Shown: positions 18,609 through 26,600 of the stretch, in pieces
How positions within the stretch are numbered: the stretch's first letter is position 1
Layout: every line of letters begins with the position of its first letter
The notes under the pieces: generated by a model
The model's input: the letters and a program-made list of their open reading frames with translations, nothing else
What the model was told of the DNA's origin: nothing
The model's database searches: none
Program-made: the position numbers and the translations under genes
From: Tropicibacter sp. R16_0
Lineage (GTDB): Bacteria > Pseudomonadota > Alphaproteobacteria > Rhodobacterales > Rhodobacteraceae
Direction: 5' to 3'
Assembly (NCBI RefSeq): GCF_017743935.1
Contig: NZ_JAGHRE010000001.1
Span: forward strand, 1 to 64,000
DNA length: 64,000 nt

Positions 18609-19874
18609 ATGAAACTGAACAGACGCACGTTCCTTGGAACAACGGTGGCCGCATCGGCCACCTTGGCGGCCCCGATGGTGTTGGGCGATGGACACGGCAA
18701 ACCCCGTGTCGTCGTGATCGGTGGCGGAGCAGGCGGCGCAACAGCTGCGCGCTACATCGCCAAAGACAGCAAGGGCGCGGTTGACGTGACCCTGATCGAA
18801 CCGACACGCACCTATTACACCTGCTTCTTCTCGAACCTCTATCTGGGTGGGTTCAAGGAAATGAACGATTTGGGCCACAGCTATGGTGGTTTGGCTGCCA
18901 GCGGTGTGAATGTGGTGCACGATTGGGCCGTGGGCGTGGATCGCGATACCAAGACCGTGACACTGGCGGGTGGCGCGCAGATCAAATACGACAAGCTGAT
19001 CCTCAGCCCCGGTATCGACTTTGTCGACATGTCCGTGCCCGGTTGGGACGTCACCACGCAAAATGCGATGCCGCATGCCTATAAGGCCGGATCGCAGACC
19101 GAACTGCTCAAGGCGCAGCTGATGGCGATGCCCGAGGGTGGTGTCTTTGCCATGGTGGCGCCCCCGAACCCCTACCGCTGCCCGCCGGGACCGTACGAGC
19201 GGATCTCGATGGTGGCGCATTACCTCAAGAACAACAATCCGACGGCCAAGATCATCGTGGCCGACCCAAAGCCGAAGTTCTCGAAAATGGGTCTGTTCCA
19301 GGAAGGCTGGGCCAACCACTACGAAGGCATGGTCGATTGGATTGGTGAGGATTTCGGCGGCGGCAACGTCAGCGTCGACGCCAGCGCCATGACCGTGACA
19401 ATTGATGGTGAGGAAACCAAAGTCGACGTTTGCAACGTCATCCCGGCCATGAAAGCGGGGCGCATCGCTGATATCGCCGGTGTCACCGATGGCAATTGGG
19501 CACCGGTGAATGCCGCCGACATGTCCACCAAGGCGGATCCGGATGTCTATGTGCTGGGCGATGCCTCGCAACAGGGCGACATGCCGAAATCGGGCTTTTC
19601 GGCCAACAGTCAGGCCAAGGTTTGTGCCAATGCCGTGCGCGGTGCACTGACGGGGTCCAAAGTGTTCCCGGCCAAGTTCTCGAACACCTGCTGGTCGCTC
19701 ATCGCCGCCGATGACGGGGTCAAGGTGGGTGCCACCTATGAGGCGACACCAGACAAAATCGCCAAGGTGGACGGGTTCATCTCTCAAACCGGCGAAAGCG
19801 CGGATGTACGCAAGGCAACCTATCAGGAATCTGAGGGTTGGTATTCGGGCATCACAGCCGACATGCTTGGGTGA
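18609..19874 (+). CDS. soxF: Sulfide dehydrogenase flavoprotein subunit SoxF
   Basis: This 421-residue FAD protein resembles FccB of flavocytochrome c sulfide dehydrogenase. It has a twin-arginine signal (NRRTFLGTTVAAS) and the FAD-binding GGGAGGATAARY. Cys72 in YYTCFFSN is where FccB attaches FAD covalently. The redox disulfide pair is probably Cys190 (YRCPPGPYER) and Cys360 (NTCWSL). The ATG at 18609 has GGGAGGAG upstream. SoxEF is not essential for thiosulfate oxidation in Paracoccus but adds sulfide oxidation or reactivates SoxYZ. Confidence 0.94.
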   Translation: MKLNRRTFLGTTVAASATLAAPMVLGDGHGKPRVVVIGGGAGGATAARYIAKDSKGAVDVTLIEPTRTYYTCFFSNLYLGGFKEMNDLGHSYGGLAASGVNVVHDWAVGVDRDTKTVTLAGGAQIKYDKLILSPGIDFVDMSVPGWDVTTQNAMPHAYKAGSQTELLKAQLMAMPEGGVFAMVAPPNPYRCPPGPYERISMVAHYLKNNNPTAKIIVADPKPKFSKMGLFQEGWANHYEGMVDWIGEDFGGGNVSVDASAMTVTIDGEETKVDVCNVIPAMKAGRIADIAGVTDGNWAPVNAADMSTKADPDVYVLGDASQQGDMPKSGFSANSQAKVCANAVRGALTGSKVFPAKFSNTCWSLIAADDGVKVGATYEATPDKIAKVDGFISQTGESADVRKATYQESEGWYSGITADMLG

Positions 19875-19966
19875 TCTCCCCCCGTGTCGCCCCGGTCTCT
19901 GACATGGCTCAAGGACTGGGGCGGGTAGGGATGCCAATGTATGGCGACGGAACAGGAGGAAAGAAC

Positions 19967-20395
19967 ATGAAAGCGTTGAGTTTTGCACTGTCGATGGGGT
20001 TGGCTTCGGCGGCCTGGGCCGAAGGGCCGGTTACCGTCCCTTTCGACGGCTCCTTTGACGACGCGACATTTGCGGTCGAAAGCGCCATCGTGGGCGAAGG
20101 GCTGGTGATCGACTATGTCAGCCACGTCGGCGAGATGCTGAACCGCACCGGCGCGGATGTGGGCAGCGATGCCAAGATCTTTGCGGCGGCTGATGTTTTC
20201 CTGTTCTGCTCGGCGGTCTTGTCGCGCGAGATGATGGAGGCCGACCCGATGAATATCATGCATTGCCCCTATGGCATCTTCGTGGCCGAACGTGAGGGCG
20301 AAGTGATGATCGGTTATCGACCCTACCCTGAGGGGCCGATGAAAAAGGTCGAGGATCTGTTGGCCAAGATCGTCGCTGAGGCGGCTGATCAGTGA
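19967..20395 (+). CDS. DUF302 domain protein, exported
   Basis: This 142-residue protein has a signal peptide ([17 protein letters not shown]) followed by a DUF302 domain. It shows the typical [15 protein letters not shown] and [13 protein letters not shown] segments, with two cysteines that could bind a ligand or sulfur. The ATG at 19967 has a CAGGAGGAAAG site. Its stop overlaps the hemA start (TGATG). DUF302 proteins accompany several sox clusters; the function is unknown, and a periplasmic sulfur carrier or chaperone role is only a guess. Confidence 0.8.
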   Translation: MKALSFALSMGLASAAWAEGPVTVPFDGSFDDATFAVESAIVGEGLVIDYVSHVGEMLNRTGADVGSDAKIFAAADVFLFCSAVLSREMMEADPMNIMHCPYGIFVAEREGEVMIGYRPYPEGPMKKVEDLLAKIVAEAADQ

Positions 20396-21612
20396 TGGAT
20401 TTCGACGGGTTCTTTCGGGCAGAGCTGGACCAGTTGCGTGACGAAGGCAACTATCGCCAGTTTGCCGATCTCGAGCGGCAACGCGGCGCCTTTCCCCGCG
20501 CCAAAAGCCACGACCTGAACCGTGATGTGACGGTTTGGTGTTCAAACGATTACCTTGGCATGGGCCAACACCCCAAGGTGCTGGCCGCCATGCACGAGGC
20601 CATTGATCGCAGCGGCGCCGGGGCTGGGGGGACGCGGAATATTTCCGGCACGACCCATGCCCATGTCGAGCTCGAGGCCGAATTGGCCGACCTGCACGGG
20701 AAGGAAGCTGCGCTTCTCTTTACCTCTGGCTACGTATCGAATTGGGCCGCGCTGGGCACTTTGGCGGCGCGCATTCCAGGATGCGTCGTGCTGTCGGATG
20801 AAAAGAACCACGCCTCGATGATCGAAGGCATCCGCCACAGTCGCGCGCAAAAGGTGATCTGGAAGCATAACGATGTCGCCGATCTGGAGGCCAAGTTGGC
20901 CACCTTGCCGGCCAATTGCCCCAAGTTGATTGCCTTTGAAAGCGTCTATTCCATGGATGGCGACATCGCCCCCATCGCGCAGATTTGCGATCTTGCAGAC
21001 CGCTATGGCGCGATCACCTATCTGGATGAGGTACACGCCGTCGGCCTTTATGGGCCACGCGGCGGCGGGATAGCCGAACGCGAGGGGCTGTCGCACCGTT
21101 TGACAGTGATCGAGGGCACACTGGGCAAGGCCTTTGGAGTTGTGGGTGGCTATATCGCTGCTTCGGCCGAGCTTTGCGATTTCGTGCGCTCCTTTGCGTC
21201 GGGCTTTATCTTTACTACCGCATTGCCGCCTGCGATTGCGGCGGGTGCTGCGGCCTCGGTTCGGCACCTCAAGCAAAGCAGTGTCGAGCGGCAGGCACAT
21301 CAGGCCCGCGTGGCACGGGTGCGACGGCGGCTTGATGCCATTGGCTTGCCGCATCTGGAAAATCCTAGTCACATCATTCCGGTGATGGTGGGTGATCCGG
21401 TGAAATGCAAATACATCTCGGATATTCTGCTGCGGGATTACGGGATCTACATCCAGCCGATCAACTATCCAACGGTGCCAAAGGGAACCGAACGCCTCAG
21501 GATCACGCCATCGCCGGTGCATTCGGACGCGGACATCGATGTGTTGATCGACGCGTTGGAAGCCCTTTGGGCGCAGTGCGAACTGGCCCGTCAGCCGTTG
21601 GCTGCACAGTAG
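20395..21612 (+). CDS. hemA: 5-Aminolevulinate synthase
   Basis: This 405-residue PLP enzyme condenses glycine and succinyl-CoA to 5-aminolevulinate, the first step of heme synthesis in alphaproteobacteria. Family marks include [37 protein letters not shown], the PLP lysine in [10 protein letters not shown] and the C-terminal [16 protein letters not shown]. It is coupled to the DUF302 gene by a TGATG overlap and closes the rightward sox unit. This placement suggests a dedicated copy that raises heme supply when the many Sox cytochromes are made; whether the genome holds a second hemA cannot be seen here. Confidence 0.95.
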   Translation: MDFDGFFRAELDQLRDEGNYRQFADLERQRGAFPRAKSHDLNRDVTVWCSNDYLGMGQHPKVLAAMHEAIDRSGAGAGGTRNISGTTHAHVELEAELADLHGKEAALLFTSGYVSNWAALGTLAARIPGCVVLSDEKNHASMIEGIRHSRAQKVIWKHNDVADLEAKLATLPANCPKLIAFESVYSMDGDIAPIAQICDLADRYGAITYLDEVHAVGLYGPRGGGIAEREGLSHRLTVIEGTLGKAFGVVGGYIAASAELCDFVRSFASGFIFTTALPPAIAAGAAASVRHLKQSSVERQAHQARVARVRRRLDAIGLPHLENPSHIIPVMVGDPVKCKYISDILLRDYGIYIQPINYPTVPKGTERLRITPSPVHSDADIDVLIDALEALWAQCELARQPLAAQ

Positions 21613-22674
21613 TCAGGCGCTGCGACGCCTGGCCGCCAGGTTCAGCGCGGTATGGGTGGTGACGGCGCCGACCCACATGGAAAATACCGCGACCCACGCG
21701 GTGAGCGCGAAAATCGCGCCACCTGTCATACCTGCACCCACGGCGCACCCGCCAGCTAACATGCTGCCGAACCCCATCAGAACCCCGCCGATCAGATACC
21801 GCTCCATCGGCAGGTCCGCCTCGAAGCGCTGAATGCGGGCCTCGCCCTTGATCAGGGCCACAGTCATGGCGCCAAGAAAGACACCGGGCACCAGACCCAA
21901 CCCAAAGGTCAAAGGGATCGAGCTTTTGTTGATCAAAGCCATGAGCGTGTCGGTGGAAGGACCGGTGAAGGTCACGGATTGCACGGCCACGACCTCGAAG
22001 GAGGTACTGGCAATCGCATAGGTCATTACCCATCCACCGCATACGGCAAGACCGACAATGGTTGCGGACCCAAGTTCCAGAGGTGTCAATCCGCGCTGGC
22101 GCCCAAACCAAAGGGCCGTCAGAAAGGCAAGCGTGGCAAGGGCATCCACGGCAAAGAACAGTGGTCCGTGCGGATCAAACAGTACCCGGTCAGGACCGCC
22201 CGGAATGGTCCAGAGCGTGCTCAGATCCTCTCGCAGAGGGGACAAGACACCACGCAGCGATGCCTGTGCTGTCAGCGTCAGAACCAGGCCTGTCACAATG
22301 GCGCGCAGGTTGCCCGAGGCTGACAGAACCAGCAGGCGACTTGCGCAGCCTCGGGCCAGGATCATGCCTGTTCCGAACATCAGCCCGCCCAGGATTGCAC
22401 CTGAAAGGCTGCCTGTGGTGGCGATCTGTCGGGCGTTGGAAACATCCAGGACACCCGCCAGGATCGACAGTTGAACCGAGGCCAGAGCGGCAAGAAACGC
22501 TGTCAGCCAAATCGCTAGTTTGGGTCCCAGGATACCATCGGCCACCTCGGCACAAGCGGCGCGCAGACAAAAGCGGGACTGGTAGGCAGCGGCGCCAAAG
22601 ATCAGGCCAACAGCCGCGCCTGCCACCAGCAACAGCCAGCCTTCTCCGAATTGGTCGATCAGGGTTTCCAACAT
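21613..22674 (-). CDS. Second YeeE/YedE family sulfur transporter
   Basis: This 353-residue multi-helix membrane protein is a paralogue of the soxT product at 8 kb. The three relay cysteines stand at nearly the same positions: Cys36 (SRFCLRAAC), Cys110 (ARGCASRL) and Cys310 (GGCAVGAG). It likely transports thiosulfate or another sulfur compound. Its stop abuts the convergent hemA stop with no spacer. It is the last gene of a leftward unit with two MBL-fold proteins, behind the third ATTC-N8-GAAT dyad. Confidence 0.85.
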   Translation of the reverse strand: MLETLIDQFGEGWLLLVAGAAVGLIFGAAAYQSRFCLRAACAEVADGILGPKLAIWLTAFLAALASVQLSILAGVLDVSNARQIATTGSLSGAILGGLMFGTGMILARGCASRLLVLSASGNLRAIVTGLVLTLTAQASLRGVLSPLREDLSTLWTIPGGPDRVLFDPHGPLFFAVDALATLAFLTALWFGRQRGLTPLELGSATIVGLAVCGGWVMTYAIASTSFEVVAVQSVTFTGPSTDTLMALINKSSIPLTFGLGLVPGVFLGAMTVALIKGEARIQRFEADLPMERYLIGGVLMGFGSMLAGGCAVGAGMTGGAIFALTAWVAVFSMWVGAVTTHTALNLAARRRSA

Positions 22675-22708
22675 GATTTGGCGACCTTTTCCCGTTTCGA
22701 CACGGATG

Positions 22709-22739
22709 CCACATCCCGACCCACTGGGCCTTGATGTGG
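22709..22739. other. Inverted repeat between the SoxH-like gene and the YeeE/YedE gene
   Basis: CCACATC and GATGTGG form a 7-bp inverted repeat with a 17-base interior. It lies in the 76-bp gap between two leftward genes and could be an intra-operon attenuator or RNA-stability element. There is no T-run. Confidence 0.35.
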
Positions 22740-22750
22740 CTCAATTGGCG

Positions 22751-23698
22751 CTATTCGAACTCCATCTGCTCATAGACGCGGCCAGCATTCTTGGTCGCCA
22801 GTTCGTCGTAGGTGTCGAGGTGCTTGAACGGAGTTTGGTCGACGTAATAGGCGTCGGCCAGTTCGCCGCCGTTGTCGATGTGCTCGCGGATCTGGGCGCG
22901 CAGATAGACCAGGTAGTCCTTGGTGTAGCGGCGCACCTGATCCATGTTTGTCGGATGGCCGTGACCGGGGATGACATAGGTGGCGTTCAGGGGCTCGAAC
23001 TCGGCGTCCCAGGTTTCCAGCCAGTCGGCCGTCATCGTGTCGCCAAAGATCGGCAGCATCCGCTCGTGAAACGCCATGTCACCGGCAATCACCAGGCTTT
23101 GTTCGGGCAGCCAGACGGACACGTCACCGGGACTGTGTGCCGGGCCAAGATAGCGTACCTCAAGACGGTAATCGCCCATTTCGATGATGTATTCATCGTC
23201 AAAGGTCTCAGTCGGTCCGGCCAGAAACGTCCCTTCGGCCTTGTCCTGGTTGTAGCGCTGCATGCCTTGCAGGATCTGCGCGCCATATTCCTCGAACTCA
23301 TGCGCGGCATCCGTGTGGGCCACGATCGGGACGCCTTGTTCCGACCAATAGGAGTTGCCGAGCATCGCATGGCCTTGACCGTTTTCATTGACCACGACTT
23401 TTACCGGCTGATCGGTGATCAACTTGATCTCATCATGCAGGGCTTTGGCCAGGCCATGCGCAGCACCACCATTGATCACCACGACACCATCGCCCGTGAC
23501 CACAAAGCTGAGGTTGTTGTTATGGCCCGCGTTTTCATAGGTCGGCGGAGCGGTGGCGCCGATGGCGGACCAGACGTTGGGGATCACCTCAACCGGTTTG
23601 GAATACAGCATCGAGCCGGGGTATTGATCGGCGATATCCTCGTCCGCCCACAACGGCACGGCGATGCTGGCGGCCAGCAAAAGGGCAAGTGTTCTCAT
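22751..23698 (-). CDS. SoxH-like MBL-fold protein with degenerate metal site
   Basis: This 315-residue exported protein (signal MRTLALLLAASIAVPLWA) has the metallo-beta-lactamase fold and the genomic place of SoxH. The later metal ligands are kept (GPAHSPGD, IAGDMAFH, PGHGHP). The defining HxHxDH loop, however, reads as N104-E-N106-G-Q108-G109 followed by His110 (VVVNENGQGHAMLG), so the first two His, the Asp and the next His are all replaced. It may bind one metal at most or have a non-hydrolytic role. It starts four bases after the neighbouring MBL gene ends. Confidence 0.8.
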   Translation of the reverse strand: MRTLALLLAASIAVPLWADEDIADQYPGSMLYSKPVEVIPNVWSAIGATAPPTYENAGHNNNLSFVVTGDGVVVINGGAAHGLAKALHDEIKLITDQPVKVVVNENGQGHAMLGNSYWSEQGVPIVAHTDAAHEFEEYGAQILQGMQRYNQDKAEGTFLAGPTETFDDEYIIEMGDYRLEVRYLGPAHSPGDVSVWLPEQSLVIAGDMAFHERMLPIFGDTMTADWLETWDAEFEPLNATYVIPGHGHPTNMDQVRRYTKDYLVYLRAQIREHIDNGGELADAYYVDQTPFKHLDTYDELATKNAGRVYEQMEFE

Positions 23699-23701
23699 GT
23701 C

Positions 23702-24613
23702 TTAAATGTCCTGTGTGAAACGGTAACCGTCTGAAGCCTGTTCTGCGCGTCCGATGCCGCCGTTTGGCAGATGAAAGCCGATCAGGGTCATGTCATCTGC
23801 GGTCAACCGGTCGAACAGCTGCGCACGGGTCTGCGCGGCACGCGCCGCATCCTGATCCGAGCCACTTGGCCAGTCAGGTTTGCGAAACGCCACGTGATGG
23901 TTGCCAATGGCATCCCCGGCAATCAGCGCGGCGTTGGAGCCATTGCGGATCTCAAAGCTCATGTGCCCCGGCGTATGTCCGTATGAGGCAACGGCTGCGA
24001 TCCCCGGCAGGATTTCCTGCCCATCATCAAAGCGTTCGATCTGATCCTCGATGGCCTCGAGCCGCCGTTTGGCGCCAACGGCAAAGGCCGCGCGCGCTTC
24101 CCCGATGGTGTTGACGGTATCCGGGTCCCACCAATAGTCCCACTCGTCCCGACCGATCATATAGGTGGCATTGGCGAAGACCGGATCGTCAAAGTCATCC
24201 AGCAGCCCCCAGATGTGATCGGGGTGGGCATGGGTAAAGACAACATGCGTGATGTCATCAGGTGCGACGCCAATGGCGTCCAGACTGTCGACAACACTGC
24301 CCGCGGTCGGCATGAAATCGGGGCCAGAGCCCACATCGAAGAGAACCGTGTTTCCACCGCCCTGGTACAGGGTCACGTTGCATTCGGGCTCTAGCCGATC
24401 GCGAGCGACGCCCGCCTCTTGCAACACTGTTGCCAGCTCGGCCTCGGGCATGTGTTGAAAGATGAAATCACCTGGCAGCATCAACGACCCGTCGCTGACC
24501 GTCGTGACCTTGGCATCGCCAAGTGCAAGTTCGGCCCAAACTCGGGCAGGGGCAAGGCTCAGGGCCGCCAAACCTGCGCCCGTGCAGAGCAACCGTCTTC
24601 TGGTAAAACGCAT
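23702..24613 (-). CDS. MBL-fold metallohydrolase, Tat-exported
   Basis: This 303-residue protein begins MRFTRRRLLCTGAGLAAL, a twin-arginine signal. It carries an intact metal site: THAHPDHIWG, GHTPGHMS, IAGDAIGNHH and a late His in GFHLPNGG. It is therefore likely an active zinc or iron hydrolase in the periplasm, unlike its partner gene. I set the start at 24613 because an upstream GTG (24637) lies within the predicted SoxR dyad. The substrate is unknown; a sulfur compound is plausible from context. Confidence 0.85.
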   Translation of the reverse strand: MRFTRRRLLCTGAGLAALSLAPARVWAELALGDAKVTTVSDGSLMLPGDFIFQHMPEAELATVLQEAGVARDRLEPECNVTLYQGGGNTVLFDVGSGPDFMPTAGSVVDSLDAIGVAPDDITHVVFTHAHPDHIWGLLDDFDDPVFANATYMIGRDEWDYWWDPDTVNTIGEARAAFAVGAKRRLEAIEDQIERFDDGQEILPGIAAVASYGHTPGHMSFEIRNGSNAALIAGDAIGNHHVAFRKPDWPSGSDQDAARAAQTRAQLFDRLTADDMTLIGFHLPNGGIGRAEQASDGYRFTQDI

Positions 24614-24629
24614 TTTCTGATTCTCATTA

Positions 24630-24645
24630 ATTCTCACATTAGAAT
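24630..24645. promoter_or_regulatory. Candidate SoxR operator upstream of the MBL-fold operon
   Basis: ATTC and GAAT are separated by exactly 8 bases, a full match to the SqrR/SoxR-type consensus. The site begins 17 bases before the MBL-fold gene start at 24613. It extends the predicted SoxR regulon to the leftward operon holding both MBL proteins and the second YeeE/YedE transporter. Confidence 0.65.
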
Positions 24646-24807
24646 ATGATTAATCGTTTGCGAGCAGCAAGAAAATTTTCTGCAAGTCTCGTTGAGACAG
24701 CACAGTATCAACGGGCGGCTCTTGCATGTTCCAACGGTTGACGCGAAGGGTTGGAACGCGATGTCCGATACGCAAAACCACCGCCTCGCGCTGCAGGGAG
24801 ACCAGAG

Positions 24808-25470
24808 ATGAAATGCTACAAACTGTTTCCCGACTACAGGAAACACGTTCCAAGCCTAAACTATCAACTCTCCCTGGACAAAACGACTCCGGCGATTCCC
24901 GAACCAGGTCAAAGCATCAGTCTCTATGGCGGCGTTGCCTATATGCCCGACTGGCGGTTGACCGAAGAAACCAAACGTGAATTGCAGCGGATGTATGTGC
25001 TCATAAATCCAACATTTTTGGAACTGCCTGATTTCTGGGGGAGTTTTTCGCCAGTGGTCTTCAAAGACAGCAACGGTGGCCCTGAGATGATTTCGCCTGC
25101 CGTGCAAGCGATGCTGAACGAGCTGATCCCTGGAAAATTCGAAACCCTTCCCGCTGGTCCCATCATCGACCGTATTCATGGGCGCGAAATTACAGACCAT
25201 GGCCATGTCTATGTGACTTTTCTAGAGGAACGCGACACCTATGATCGCGAAGAAACGCGGATCAAGCCATTTACACGGGGCGATGGCCGCACATTTCTCG
25301 AGGTACGTAGTAGCCTTCCTACCATCGATGCCCGTGCTGCCAAAGGTGGCGTAATCTGGCGCGAGGCAGTGGATGGCGCGTTGGTTGTGTCGGACCATTT
25401 CAAGGACGCGTTCGAAAAGATTGGGGGCAAAGGCGTGGACTTTCACCCTCTGCCCATGTCGCATTTGTAA
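24808..25470 (+). CDS. Protein of unknown function, first of a tandem pair (possibly Imm11-like)
   Basis: This is a soluble 220-residue protein without signal peptide or membrane segment. It differs from the next gene product at about 18 positions (about 92% identical). The C-terminal segment ALVVSDHFKDAFEKIGGKGV followed by a PLPM motif resembles the end of Imm11/DUF1629 immunity-type proteins, but this is a weak pattern match and no toxin gene is near. The ATG at 24808 has CAGGGAG upstream. Differences between the copies cluster in the first 15 residues and around residues 69-92, as in proteins diversifying in binding specificity. Confidence 0.7.
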   Translation: MKCYKLFPDYRKHVPSLNYQLSLDKTTPAIPEPGQSISLYGGVAYMPDWRLTEETKRELQRMYVLINPTFLELPDFWGSFSPVVFKDSNGGPEMISPAVQAMLNELIPGKFETLPAGPIIDRIHGREITDHGHVYVTFLEERDTYDREETRIKPFTRGDGRTFLEVRSSLPTIDARAAKGGVIWREAVDGALVVSDHFKDAFEKIGGKGVDFHPLPMSHL

Positions 25471-25529
25471 TTAGAGATTAAGCCCATCTCCGATATGCAA
25501 AATCACTTCGCACCACAGGGAGTCCAAAA

Positions 25530-26192
25530 ATGAAATGCTACAAGCTGTTTTCTGACCGAAGGGAAGACGTTCCAAGCCTAAACTATCAACTCTCCCTGGA
25601 CAAAGACACTCCGGCGATTCCCGAACCAGGTCAAAGCATCAGTCTCTATGGCGGCGTTGCCTATATGCCCGACTGGCGGCTGACCGAAGAAACCAAACGT
25701 GAATTGCAGCGGATGTATGTGCTCATAAATCCAAGGCTGTTGGAGCTGCCCGACTTCTGGGGAAGTTTTTCGCGCGTTACCTTCAAAGACGGCAACGTTG
25801 GCCCTGTGATGATTTCGCCCGCCGTGCAGGCGATGCTGAACGAGCTGATCCCTGGCAAATTCGAAACGCTTCCCGCCGGCCCCATCATCGACCGTACGCA
25901 TGGGCGCGAAATCACCGACCATGGCCATGTCTACGCGACTTTTCTAGAGGAGCGCGACACCTATGACCGCGAAGAAACGCGGATCAAGCCATTTACACGG
26001 GGCGATGGCCGCACATTTCTCGAGGTACGTAGTAGCCTTCCTACCATCGATGCCCGTGCTGCCAAAGGTGGCGTGATCTGGCGTGAGGCAGTGGATGGCG
26101 CGTTGGTTGTGTCGGATCGTTTCAAAGACGCGTTTGAAAAGATTGGGGGCAAGGGGGTGCGATTTCAGCCTCTGCCCATGTCGCATTTATAA
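25530..26192 (+). CDS. Protein of unknown function, second of the tandem pair
   Basis: This is the 220-residue paralogue of the preceding gene, starting 59 bases after its stop with the same CAGGGAG ribosome site. The region from about residue 93 on is nearly invariant between the two copies (for example FTRGDGRTFLEVRSSLPT). The head (FSDRRED here against FPDYRKH) and the segment around residues 69-92 differ. No catalytic motif is recognised. As with its twin, an Imm11-like immunity role is possible but unproven; retention of two intact copies suggests both are useful. Confidence 0.7.
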   Translation: MKCYKLFSDRREDVPSLNYQLSLDKDTPAIPEPGQSISLYGGVAYMPDWRLTEETKRELQRMYVLINPRLLELPDFWGSFSRVTFKDGNVGPVMISPAVQAMLNELIPGKFETLPAGPIIDRTHGREITDHGHVYATFLEERDTYDREETRIKPFTRGDGRTFLEVRSSLPTIDARAAKGGVIWREAVDGALVVSDRFKDAFEKIGGKGVRFQPLPMSHL

Positions 26193-26379
26193 TTAGAGAT
26201 TAAGCCTATGTCCGATCGACAGAACTGCCGCTTTGCGCCACAGCATTGGCCGTCCGTCGGTAAGAACAGAAACGAGAATGTTCGTCGCTTACAAGCTGCT
26301 CAGTTCCAAACAAACACCACAAGGCATTGCGCCCAAGGTTTTGGACAGCGGTTGTTGTTTCTACAAATGAAGGATTTGG

Positions 26380-26455
26380 TGGCAGGGGCACCAGGGCTCG
26401 AACCCGGGACCTACGGTTTTGGAGACCGTCGCTCTACCAACTGAGCTATACCCCT
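26380..26455 (-). tRNA. tRNA-Trp (anticodon CCA)
   Basis: The reverse strand folds as a complete 76-base tRNA. The acceptor AGGGGTA pairs with TGCCCCT (one G-T pair), and the D loop is AGCTCAGTTGGTAGAGC. The anticodon stem ACGGT/ACCGT encloses the loop CTCCAAA, giving CCA. The T arm CCGGG-TTCGAGC-CCTGG is present and CCA is encoded at the 3' end. The 3' end faces the tandem duplicated genes. secE-nusG, which often follow tRNA-Trp, are not downstream here. Confidence 0.95.
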
Positions 26456-26600
26456 ATCGTGGCGATGGAGATATGCCAGCCGCGCGCGGGACTCAAGAGG
26501 CTTTTTTCATTTCGTGGTCGAAACTGCATATGGTTCAGAAACGAGTTGCACGGATGGGTGGTTCCAGTATCACCAAAGGAACCTGACAGGAGGAACCAAG

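Larger units (their letters stand above)
24761..26254 (+). repeat. Tandem gene duplication with trace of a third unit
   Basis: Two units of about 722-725 bp each contain a 5' flank starting ATSTCCGAT, a CAGGGAG ribosome site and a 220-codon gene. Unit one starts near 24761 and unit two near 25486. A third flank, ATGTCCGAT followed by CTTTGCGCCACAG, begins at 26208 and fades by about 26254. Long stretches of the two genes are identical at the base level, which points to recent duplication or gene conversion. Confidence 0.8.

Noticed and set aside
24761-26254. Duplicated block as an insertion sequence or transposon
   Set aside because: There are no transposase, no terminal inverted repeats and no target duplications; it is a plain tandem gene duplication.
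26278-26370. Short frame starting MFVAYKLLSS after the duplicated genes
   Set aside because: It could be a decayed third copy (compare KCYKLF), but the similarity ends after a few residues, so only the flank is reported as a trace.
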